Origin: an uncultured Collinsella sp.
GTDB taxonomy: Bacteria; Actinomycetota; Coriobacteriia; Coriobacteriales; Coriobacteriaceae
Length of the DNA: 7,518 nt
NCBI GenBank assembly: GCA_934630385.1
Contig: CAKTWE010000079.1
Location: 1-7,518, forward strand
Reading direction: 5' to 3'
Position 1 is the stretch's first letter, and the number at the start of each line of letters is the position of its first letter. This document shows, piece after piece, positions 1 through 4,400 of this stretch. The position numbers and the translations under genes were made by a program. The notes below the pieces were generated by a model. That model saw only the letters and a program-made list of their open reading frames with translations, was not told the DNA's origin and did no database searches.

Positions 1-567
1 CTTCAGCACCGCGCTTTTCTGCACCGCCCAGCCGTTTTGCCGCAGGAAACGCAGGTATTCCTCGCTTGTCCACCTGCTGTGGAGGGGGAATCCCGCCATG
101 CTCATGAAAAAGGCTTTTGCCTTGCCGGAAACCGAGTTCCCCGCGTGGGTGAAGGTTGGCGCGATGAGCACGCCGTCGTCCTTCAGCACCCGCCTGATTT
201 CTTGCAGGGCCTTTTCCGGATGCGGCACTATGTGAAGCGCGTTGGACGCGATCACCACTTCGAAGGACTTCTGTGCATAGGGCAGGCGGAACATATCTTG
301 TACGGAAAAGTGCAGCTTTGCGGATTGATTGTCCCGCTTTGCTTCAAGGATCATCTTTGCAGAAGCGTCCGTAGCTTCGATGTGCGCCGCCGCATTCACG
401 ATGCTCTTTGCGATAAGCCCCGTGCCGGTGGCAACCTCCAGTACGGTTTTTTCTTTCACCACCGGCCGAATCAGCCCATACATCTTCTCATACGCCGCCC
501 GGTCGTTTCGCATGAAGCGGTCGTACCGACCGGCATTCTTGTCCCAGAAGCCCTTGCGTTCGTGCAT
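1..567 (-). CDS. Class I SAM-dependent methyltransferase (partial, 3' end beyond window)
   Basis: The frame is open for 189 codons from ATG at 567 to the left edge, so the C-terminus is missing. The protein has the Methyltransf_11/25 layout. The glycine-rich SAM motif I is VLEVATGTG (residues 42-50), an acidic residue follows at the end of strand 2 (D67 in ATDAS), QDMFRLPY around 90-97 carries the motif II/III aspartate D91, and FEVVIASNALHIVP (102-115) with DGVLIAPTF (131-139) forms the core strands. It should transfer a methyl group from SAM to a small molecule or a lipid in the cytoplasm; the substrate cannot be read from the sequence. The upstream G-run (GGGGGCG) is a fair ribosome site. 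A DtxR-like box and an inverted repeat lie in the upstream region, which would suit a gene of an iron-regulated transport operon continuing to the left. The family call is firm, the regulation is inference. Confidence 0.9.
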   Translation of the reverse strand, partial: MHERKGFWDKNAGRYDRFMRNDRAAYEKMYGLIRPVVKEKTVLEVATGTGLIAKSIVNAAAHIEATDASAKMILEAKRDNQSAKLHFSVQDMFRLPYAQKSFEVVIASNALHIVPHPEKALQEIRRVLKDDGVLIAPTFTHAGNSVSGKAKAFFMSMAGFPLHSRWTSEEYLRFLRQNGWAVQKSAVLK

Positions 568-584
568 GGCTATCGCCCCCAAAC

Positions 585-602
585 AGTTAGAGCCATCTAA
601 CT
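585..602. repeat. 7-bp inverted repeat in methyltransferase leader
   Basis: AGTTAGA-gcca-TCTAACT is a perfect inverted repeat with a 4-bp spacer. Its near edge is 18 bp before the methyltransferase ATG. It may be an operator or a small leader hairpin. Nothing in the window tells which. Confidence 0.5.
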
Positions 603-622
603 ATAACACACGAATCATATAG

Positions 623-641
623 TAAGATAAGGCTAACCTTA
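623..641 (-). promoter_or_regulatory. Candidate DtxR/IdeR-type iron box
   Basis: Read on the minus strand, the 19-mer TAAGGTTAGCCTTATCTTA agrees at 15 of 19 positions with the DtxR/IdeR consensus TTAGGTTAGCCTAACCTAA (my count, from memory of the consensus). Its core is a palindrome, TAAGG-n4-CCTTA. It lies 56 bp upstream of the methyltransferase ATG, next to a possible -10 (TATGAT), so a bound repressor could block transcription. The site is a pattern match only; the regulator gene is not in the window. Confidence 0.35.
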
Positions 642-884
642 TTTACTTGGCTAAGACGCATCTCTCCGGTTTTCGCTTATAGCGGCGCGAGTCAGATACT
701 AGGCTGGAGCTGAAGAAGGAGCTTGGCGGACAGGTAGGTCGATACCGGTTCCCGGAACGGTGATCCAGCCAATTACACCAGGGCTCTAGTCATTGAGTGG
801 GAATAGAAAATTCCTTAGTTATGGGGGTATAAATTTGATTTCCTTTAGGATACACCCCCATAACTATATGAATTGACCTGCTGA
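642..884. other. Intergenic region without a recognisable gene
   Basis: No intact gene is visible here. A short plus-strand frame ends in VIEWE-stop (TAG at 802-804), and another at 695-763 ends at a TGA; together they could be the tail of a decayed protein, but no family is recognisable. The 817-865 inverted repeat closes the region. Confidence 0.4.
817..865. repeat. 12-bp perfect inverted repeat with 25-bp loop
   Basis: Left arm AGTTATGGGGGT (817-828) and right arm ACCCCCATAACT (854-865) are perfect complements. The AT-rich loop contains a small palindrome TCCTTTAGGA (841-850). No T-run follows on either strand, so it does not look like a terminator. It could be a relic of mobile-element ends, a protein-binding site or a structured RNA. 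Confidence 0.6.
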
Positions 885-1106
885 CTCCAATGAAGATTGG
901 AGGGCAACGGCCAGGGGTGACGGCCCAGCGAGTGCTATTTTGCGAGCTGTGCGCATTGAAAGCGACCTCTCGTGGTATAAACTACTTGCCGGAAGCCGCG
1001 GCTTTCAGAGTACGGCTTACGTGTACGTTTAACCTCCGTGGGCGACGGGGTGCCGCAAGGCGTAGAATATCGCCCACCTGTAGGGGCCCGCAGCGATGCG
1101 GGCCCC
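885..1106 (+). ncRNA. Possible RNA antitoxin region upstream of the ToxN-like gene
   Basis: Type III toxin-antitoxin loci place a repetitive RNA antitoxin and then a terminator directly before the toxin gene. Here the stretch before the ToxN-like gene contains several hairpins: CTCCAA-n6-TTGGAG (885-902), the palindrome AAGCCGCGGCTT (993-1004), and GTGGGCGA (1038-1045) pairing with TCGCCCAC (1070-1077) around an inner GCAA-capped stem. A perfect GC hairpin closes it at 1083-1106. A weak promoter (TTGAAA 956-961, TAAACT 978-983, 16-bp spacer) would start an RNA of roughly 115 nt. I see no clear tandem repeats of about 35 nt, the usual mark of ToxI RNAs, so the call rests on position and structure only. 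Confidence 0.25.
1083..1106 (+). terminator. Perfect 9-bp hairpin before the toxin gene
   Basis: GGGGCCCGC (1083-1091) and GCGGGCCCC (1098-1106) pair fully around AGCGAT. Only a weak T content follows (GCTTCGT). Its position 25 bp before the toxin start matches the terminator that separates antitoxin RNA from toxin in type III systems, where partial read-through sets the toxin dose. Confidence 0.5.
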
Positions 1107-1131
1107 GCTTCGTATGAAGGGGGCGTAACCG

Positions 1132-1579
1132 ATGAAGATTGTATCCATCCCCAGGACTTCTTCGACCACGCCGAGGGCGACCGCGAGCTCATGCTTAAGC
1201 ACAATCGTCCCTGCATCGTAGTGGTGAGGCTGCGTTTTCGCGGGAAGCGCAGGGACTTCGCCGTGCCGCTGCGTTCCAACATCGCCCCTAACGTGCCCAA
1301 AGACCAGTACTTTGCGTTGCCACCCCGCCCCACGATGCGCCCCAACTGCCGCCACGGCATCCACTGCATCAAGATGTTCCCCATAACCAGGCCTACCAGC
1401 GTCGCTTTAGGACCGAGGGTTCGGCCTACTATGAGACGCTCCAGCGCATTATCGATAGCAACACCAAGCGCATTGTCTCCGAGTGTCAGGCATACCTCGA
1501 CCTCTACGAGCGCGAGGGAAGGCCCCGCTTTGCCGTCGACATCGACCGCATCGTGGGGCTGCCGGAGGGCGAGAAGTAG
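1132..1579 (+). pseudogene. ToxN/AbiQ-like type III toxin gene, two frameshifts
   Basis: Reading across three frames restores a protein of about 149 residues, the usual ToxN/AbiQ size. It begins MKIVSIP (ATG 1132, AGGGGG upstream), continues with QDFFDH from 1152, and changes frame again at about 1385 to NQAYQRRF, ending at TAG 1577-1579. Family-like traits are the strand RPCIVVV, the FAVPLRSNI segment (compare the PL.S core of ToxN), HGIHCIKMFPI, and a C-terminal helix IIDSNTKRIVSECQ. ToxN proteins are endoribonucleases held inactive by a repetitive RNA and abort phage infection. Both breaks look like loss of one base in a homopolymer: CCCC where CCCCC is expected (about 1149-1152) and AA where AAA is expected (1385-1386). 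The unshifted frame stops after about 29 codons. The gene is therefore dead, or the sequence has two indel errors. Confidence 0.72.
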
Positions 1580-1787
1580 GGCGCCTCGGCTCAGCCTCGA
1601 GCCATGCGGAGTCGCTCCACATTTTTGAACGTCGCGCGTGCGCCCCAAATACTTGAGAAACAAGCTGTGAAGTGCGGCGGCACGCCCGTACCCGTGCATA
1701 GCCGTCACCATCAGCGTCTACGCGGCGTCGGCTTCAAGTGGAACTGGCGCCGCTGCTGTATATGGTTTGCTTTGCTGCAAATGGCGA
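1580..1787. other. Convergent intergenic spacer
   Basis: This 208-bp gap separates the 3' end of the plus-strand toxin remnant from the 3' end of minus-strand yjdF. GGCTC-n6-GAGCC (1588-1603) is a small hairpin just after the toxin stop but lacks a T-run. No gene is seen. Confidence 0.4.
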
Positions 1788-2207
1788 TCAATGCCCACGA
1801 TGCTTCTGCTTGCGCTTCAACTTCCGCTGCTCGAAACGCGCCTCTGCCTCGTCCGCGCGGCGTTGGCTTCTTGCGCGTACCGACTCTCGCTTCATTGTCT
1901 CCCGCTGATTCGCGAGCGCCTGCTGCGCCTTGGTGCCCATCGCCGGCTGCTTAAGGGCCCTCGACGCCTCGCGGGCGCGTCTCTTGGGGTTCTTCGCAGG
2001 TTTGTTCACCTCAGTCGGATCGTCGCCGAAGAACGCGAGCTTCGCCCATTTGCCTGTAATGAATTGCAGGATTTCCTCATTGGATGGCTCTGTGCCGAAG
2101 ACGATGCGGGCAACGCCGTATCTGCCGTCCTCGACGCGCTCCGCCAGCCCGACCCAAAACTGGCCGTCGTGATATACGGTCAGGGTGGACGACACGCTGA
2201 TCTGCAT
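1788..2207 (-). CDS. yjdF: YjdF family protein (DUF2992)
   Basis: The 139-residue product matches DUF2992/YjdF in length and layout. The N-terminal beta-rich part has LTVYHDGQFWVGLAERVEDG (residues 9-28) and ARIVFGTEPSNEEILQFI (33-50). The middle is basic (KNPKRRAREASRALKQ, 72-87), followed by the family hallmark GTKAQQAL (91-98), and the tail is a charged helix rich in R/K/E (110-139). The molecular function is unknown; B. subtilis yjdF is controlled by a riboswitch that binds azaaromatic compounds, suggesting a role in handling such toxic molecules. ATG at 2207 is chosen because AAGGAGG lies 8 bases before it and the protein then begins at the family's usual place; the frame upstream runs through the leader RNA. 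A 56-bp second copy of its 3' end occurs at 4286-4341. Confidence 0.93.
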   Translation of the reverse strand: MQISVSSTLTVYHDGQFWVGLAERVEDGRYGVARIVFGTEPSNEEILQFITGKWAKLAFFGDDPTEVNKPAKNPKRRAREASRALKQPAMGTKAQQALANQRETMKRESVRARSQRRADEAEARFEQRKLKRKQKHRGH

Positions 2208-2329
2208 GGTTGATTCCTCCTTTATGTAGATGACCATGCAGAGAAGGGACAACCAAGGAGGCAGGTTACTGATGCGGACTCCCGCACGCCCACGACTACC
2301 CGACGGGGACTGTGTTTTCATCTCTGGTG
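2208..2329 (-). promoter_or_regulatory. Candidate yjdF riboswitch leader
   Basis: About 120 nt lie between the predicted start of transcription and the yjdF ATG. They are rich in structure and conserved-looking purine/C blocks: ACACAGTCCCC followed by GGGTAGT, then hairpin TGCGG-gagt-CCGCA (2273-2286), then CAGTAACCTGCCTCC. The gene identity is the main argument, because yjdF genes are the defining targets of the yjdF (azaaromatic-binding) riboswitch class. The 3' part can hide the ribosome site (see 2216-2261). I could not score the leader against the family model. Confidence 0.62.
2216..2261 (-). promoter_or_regulatory. yjdF Shine-Dalgarno and anti-Shine-Dalgarno
   Basis: On the transcript CCUCCUU (2261-2255) is a perfect complement to the ribosome site AAGGAGG (2222-2216), with 32 nt between. 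Pairing would block translation of yjdF. The aptamer-like region sits just 5' of the CCUCCUU, so ligand binding could free the ribosome site. Confidence 0.55.
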
Positions 2330-2334
2330 CCCGC

Positions 2335-2364
2335 ATTGTAGCACGCGCGGATTTACGATGTTGA
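2335..2364 (-). promoter_or_regulatory. Promoter of yjdF
   Basis: On the minus strand TCAACA (2364-2359), an 18-bp spacer and TACAAT (2340-2335) form a sigma-70-like promoter. The -10 matches 5 of 6 bases, the -35 matches 4 of 6. Transcription would begin near 2329, leaving the structured leader. Confidence 0.5.
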
Positions 2365-2444
2365 TCGCCGGCGCCTAGACGGAGATGAAGGCGGTTCGAT
2401 CTAGGTCAAGCCGGTCGCTCGTTCATGAAGCGGCCGATTCCCTG

Positions 2445-2473
2445 AAAATAATAGGCGCCCATGAGGACGCCTA
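2445..2473 (-). terminator. Rho-independent terminator
   Basis: On the minus strand TAGGCGTCC-TCAT-GGGCGCCTA forms a 9-bp stem with one G-U pair, followed by TTATTTT. It ends transcription coming from the abiF/RNA block and separates it from the yjdF promoter. The bases just 5' of it (ATAGCCTGTAG) resemble the start of small-RNA copy 1. Confidence 0.65.
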
Positions 2474-2512
2474 CAGGCTATCTTCGAACTACTTGATTTG
2501 GAGCAGACGGAG

Positions 2513-2576
2513 GAAAAAAATAGGGCAGAACCGCTTTCACGATCCTGCCCCGCAAACCCGAGGGTTTCTAACTGGC
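2513..2576 (-). ncRNA. AbiF-associated small RNA, copy 2 (distal)
   Basis: About 63 nt are expected on the minus strand. Hairpin 1 is AAACCCTCGGGTTT (2567-2554). Hairpin 2, GGGCAG (2550-2545) with CTGCCC (2528-2523), is followed by TATTTTTTT, so it is also the terminator. The unit repeats copy 1 in sequence, order and spacing about 130 bp away. Its promoter-like boxes are weaker (see 2583-2607), so this copy may be expressed poorly or by read-through. Confidence 0.55.
2514..2550 (-). terminator. Terminator of RNA copy 2
   Basis: GGGCAG/CTGCCC (2550-2523) followed by TATTTTTTT on the minus strand is a standard intrinsic terminator and a second stop for transcripts leaving abiF. Confidence 0.75.
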
Positions 2577-2582
2577 TCCACT

Positions 2583-2607
2583 ATTCTAGGCTTCTCAGTT
2601 CTGTCAT
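2583..2607 (-). promoter_or_regulatory. Degenerate promoter-like boxes of RNA copy 2
   Basis: ATGACA (2607-2602) and TAGAAT (2588-2583) on the minus strand correspond to the TTGACA and TAGAAT of copy 1, but the spacer is only 13 bp. That is too short for normal sigma-70 use, suggesting a decaying duplicate. Confidence 0.3.
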
Positions 2608-2644
2608 TGACCCAGATATCACCCGTCTCCTATAGCGAGTGAAT

Positions 2645-2708
2645 ATAAAAATAGGGCAGAGTCGCTTGCGCAAGTCCGCCCCTAAAACCGTGAAGGTTTT
2701 GCTATCTG
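2645..2708 (-). ncRNA. AbiF-associated small RNA, copy 1 (proximal)
   Basis: A minus-strand RNA of about 64 nt is predicted just after the abiF stop. It carries hairpin AAAACC-UUCAC-GGUUUU (2700-2684) and a second hairpin whose GGGC/GCCC base (2681-2678 with 2657-2654) and inner palindrome CTTGCGCAAG (2665-2674) are followed by TATTTTTAT. It has its own strong promoter inside the abiF 3' end. Known AbiF-type genes are often accompanied by a structured RNA (the abiF RNA motif), proposed to restrain the HEPN toxin; this RNA has the right place and size for that role. Membership in that motif was not tested. Confidence 0.62.
2646..2682 (-). terminator. Terminator of RNA copy 1 (also ends abiF mRNA)
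   Basis: The hairpin 2682-2654 followed by TATTTTT on the minus strand is a standard intrinsic terminator. It serves both the abiF message and the small RNA. Confidence 0.75.
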
Positions 2709-2712
2709 CAGG

Positions 2713-3675
2713 CTATTCTACCAACCCGAGCGATTCTGTCAACCTGCGAAGGAACTCGAGCGCGGAGCGAGCTGCGGCGTCGGGCCCCTTGTCGGGCAGC
2801 GCCTCGGTTTCGCCGTCGGCCCTGGCGAACATCTCGGCGAGCTCGGATGCGGCGCGCGAGCGCGAGGAGCCCTCGGGTACCAAGCCGGAGTGCGCCACGA
2901 GCACGGTCGCGACCTCCTGCATGGCCGTATTCCCCATCCACTTCCTCCTGGTCGCCTTGGGAATTCCCACGGCGGCGACCCTTCGGGAGACGCCGCTGGA
3001 CGCCGAGCCCCGGGCGGCGCCCCTCTCGGCGAAGCAGTTGATCAGGCACGAGCCGTGCGCGGCGCAGTTGCGGACGGACTTCACGCGCTTGAGGTCGTAG
3101 TGGGAGGCCTCGAGGCGCCTGTCGCCCCATCGCCTGGCGCAGAAGCGCACGAAGTCGATGAGGGTGCCGAACGAGGTGAGCTCAAGGAAGGCCCAGGCAG
3201 GCATGTCGCCGGAGTACTTCGCGTAGAGGCTCGAGCTGTAGGGGCTGCGGCCGCTCATCTTGAGCTCGCGCAGGCGGTACTCCCTGTTTGTAGTGGTAAG
3301 CGATGCCATGTAGTCGGCCACGATGGCGTAGCCGTCCTCTCTGCGGTCCTCCATCTCGCGAAGCAGTGTCACCTTCTGGAAATGCTCGATGTCGAGCGTC
3401 ATGCCGAGCAGGGCGTGGCGCAGCTCCTGGTCGAGCGCCGCGAGCAGGCGCAGCTGGCCGAAGTCGAGGTCTACGTAGCGGCCGTCGCGCGGGCCTCCCT
3501 CGTATTTCGAGAAGAGTTTGCGGTAGGATGCGAGCTTGAAGAAGTTGCACTTATCGCGCAGGTAGTCCGCGGCCTCTTCCTCGGAACACAGCTCGAAGGC
3601 TACGCCCTTCTGCTTGAGGTGCTCTATCTGCTGCTCGATCGTGAGGATCGGCTTCCTATCGTGGGGTTCGGCCAT
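2713..3675 (-). CDS. AbiF/Abi_2 family HEPN-domain abortive infection protein
   Basis: The 320-residue protein has the Abi_2 (AbiD/AbiF) layout. The N-terminal signature KPILTIEQQIEHLKQKGVAF spans residues 8-27, then YLRDKCNFFKLASYRKLF (38-55), the helix LDQELRHALLGMTLDIEH (81-98), SPYSSSLYAKY (144-154), WAFLELTSFG (161-170), and the HEPN motif RNCAAHG at 202-208, an R-x4-H arrangement, followed by LIN as in the family. HEPN proteins of this type are thought to cleave RNA and stop phage spread by arresting the cell. ATG 3675 is preceded by AGGAGA at good spacing. Two small-RNA genes follow immediately, which fits a toxin with an RNA partner. AbiF-type proteins with neighbouring RNA have been discussed as relatives of Cas13. 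The gene is intact and GC-rich compared with its AT-rich flanks, as expected for acquired DNA. Confidence 0.93.
   Translation of the reverse strand: MAEPHDRKPILTIEQQIEHLKQKGVAFELCSEEEAADYLRDKCNFFKLASYRKLFSKYEGGPRDGRYVDLDFGQLRLLAALDQELRHALLGMTLDIEHFQKVTLLREMEDRREDGYAIVADYMASLTTTNREYRLRELKMSGRSPYSSSLYAKYSGDMPAWAFLELTSFGTLIDFVRFCARRWGDRRLEASHYDLKRVKSVRNCAAHGSCLINCFAERGAARGSASSGVSRRVAAVGIPKATRRKWMGNTAMQEVATVLVAHSGLVPEGSSRSRAASELAEMFARADGETEALPDKGPDAAARSALEFLRRLTESLGLVE
2715..2742 (-). promoter_or_regulatory. Promoter of RNA copy 1 inside abiF 3' end
   Basis: TTGACA (2742-2737), a perfect -35, is followed after 16 bp by TAGAAT (2720-2715), a 5-of-6 match to the -10. The boxes are made from the final codons of abiF (L-T-E ... 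V-E-stop), and TAGAAT overlaps the stop codon. The start of transcription would fall near 2708. Confidence 0.62.
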
Positions 3676-3834
3676 GCTCGGTCTCCTGTCATAAAAAGTA
3701 TTGCCTATTTTACCAGCATGTTCTCGACATTCGGTGGAGGCCTCACCGTCGACTCATGGGCAAGCCGCCCGATACGACTCCCTTTCCCTGTCAGCAGCGC
3801 AGTCGCCTGACCTGCGGCTTTGGAATCGCGTTGG

Positions 3835-3958
3835 AAGCCGCCCGCGACCAATCATTTGCGATTGCAGCTGGCGGCTTGCAGGCTGAAGGGCGGTTGAGTT
3901 TCGAAACGGGCGTTTCGGCACCATCGAGCCTCCAAAGGCGGCCCGCCGCGCCCTTTGG
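3835..3958. repeat. Structured dispersed repeat, left copy
   Basis: This copy aligns with 6304-6413. Between 3861 and 3939 about 59 of 80 aligned positions are identical by my count. Three stems are visible: AAGCCGCC (3835-3842) with GGCGGCTT (3870-3877), CGAAACG (3902-3908) with CGTTTCG (3911-3917), and CCAAAGG (3932-3938) with CCTTTGG (3952-3958). The other copy keeps equivalent stems with changed bases. The copy lies 160 bp upstream of abiF. Both strands also give similar short translations, so a decayed coding origin cannot be excluded. Confidence 0.7.
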
Positions 3959-4013
3959 GACAAAAACAAAAACTCAAACCCCTGAGTTTGGAAAAAGTTT
4001 TTGAGGTTGTCCC
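3957..4013. repeat. Large imperfect hairpin
   Basis: GGGACAA (3957-3963) pairs with TTGTCCC (4007-4013), and inside it CAAAAACT pairs with AGTTTTTG, with AAACTCA (3970-3976) / TGAGTTT (3983-3989) as an alternative inner stem. The structure directly adjoins the dispersed repeat and may be part of it. Confidence 0.5.
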
Positions 4014-4162
4014 AGCTTTTGTCCCCGAAACCGACGAAACGCGACATCGCGTCATTCGGCGGTACACGTTCCGTGTCGATGCAGAAAACTGGGTGCAACT
4101 GGAATGACGGGACGACAGAGCCAAAGCCATCGAGTGGGAATAAACGATATTCGTTGATTTCA

Positions 4163-4203
4163 AGCCTCTGACCTGCGAAAACAGGTCGGAGGCTGCTTAT
4201 TTT
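4163..4203 (+). terminator. Plus-strand Rho-independent terminator
   Basis: AGCCTC-T-GACCTG (4163-4175) pairs with CAGGTC-G-GAGGCT (4182-4194) around CGAAAA, giving a 13-bp stem with one G-U pair. GCTTATTTT follows on the plus strand. No intact plus-strand gene precedes it, so it probably outlived the gene it served. Confidence 0.65.
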
Positions 4204-4237
4204 GCAACCTCTGTGCAACCTTTGCGGTTTCGCGCCC

Positions 4238-4266
4238 CGTGAACAGGGAGCGTAGCACTGTTCACG
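4238..4266. repeat. 9-bp perfect inverted repeat
   Basis: CGTGAACAG (4238-4246) and CTGTTCACG (4258-4266) are perfect complements 11 bp apart. No T-run follows. It is a possible protein-binding or recombinase core site and lies 20 bp from the yjdF fragment. Confidence 0.55.
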
Positions 4267-4288
4267 TCTGGGCCGATGTCGGCACCGA

Positions 4289-4341
4289 TCATTGCCCGCG
4301 CTGCTTCTGCTTGCGCTTCAGCTTCCGCTGCTCGAAGCACG
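4289..4341 (-). pseudogene. 3' fragment of a second yjdF (DUF2992)
   Basis: Positions 4286-4341 match 1785-1840 at 50 of 56 bases, ungapped. On the minus strand they encode FEQRKLKRKQKQRGQ followed by TGA (4291-4289), nearly the same as the last residues of the intact YjdF. Similarity stops abruptly upstream of 4341. It is therefore a truncated relic, not a gene. The two copies are direct repeats 2.5 kb apart that bracket yjdF, the small RNAs and abiF. Confidence 0.65.
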
Positions 4342-4400
4342 TCGCCCGGAGTTCCCCGCCAGAGGAGAGCTGACCGTTCCTTGCGAAATCGCGAGACCGG

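Larger units (their letters stand above)
2513..2742 (-). repeat. Tandem duplication of abiF tail plus RNA gene
   Basis: Copy 1 (about 2742-2643) and copy 2 (about 2607-2513) share, in the same order, a ACAGAA-containing box, GAATAG, the AAACC/GGTTT hairpin, the GGGC/GCCC hairpin and the T-run. Copy 2 even retains a TEL..LE-stop reading that mirrors the TES..VE-stop end of abiF, so the duplicated unit included the last codons of the gene. Confidence 0.7.
3676..4285. other. Gene-poor, repeat-rich region
   Basis: No intact gene is supported here. A plus-strand frame without a start codon stays open from about 3896 to TGA 4105-4107 and ends ENWVQLE; a second frame ends AIEWE at TAA 4140-4142, just before the plus-strand terminator at 4163. 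These may be the tail of a decayed plus-strand gene. No family is recognised. GCAACCT occurs twice close together at about 4204-4220. Confidence 0.4.

Noticed and set aside
890..1141. Repeated ATGAAGATTG at 890 and 1132 as a duplicated gene start
   Set aside because: Ten bases only, with unrelated flanks; the first is inside a CTCCAA/TTGGAG hairpin and has no coding support.
935..1711. 258-codon minus-strand open frame opposite the toxin remnant
   Set aside because: It has no family-like features and lies antisense to a plus-strand gene with clear ToxN-like content; GC-rich DNA yields such shadows.
2513..2742. CRISPR array
   Set aside because: Only two diverged units about 130 bp apart, each with its own terminator and promoter-like boxes; there are no uniform repeats and spacers and no cas genes.
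2890..3810. 306-codon plus-strand open frame
   Set aside because: It is antisense to the well-supported abiF gene and shows only shadow composition (Ala/Val/Glu-rich).
791..4143. Shared CAT(T/C)GAGTGGGAATA at about 791-804 and 4129-4142 as a dispersed repeat
   Set aside because: The match is about 15 of 17 bases and could arise by chance in a window of this size; kept only as a hint of related decayed reading frames.
3754..4218. 154-codon minus-strand open frame
   Set aside because: It runs through hairpins and the dispersed repeat, without a ribosome site or known domain; its likeness to the frame upstream of the DnaB-like gene is explained by the repeat.
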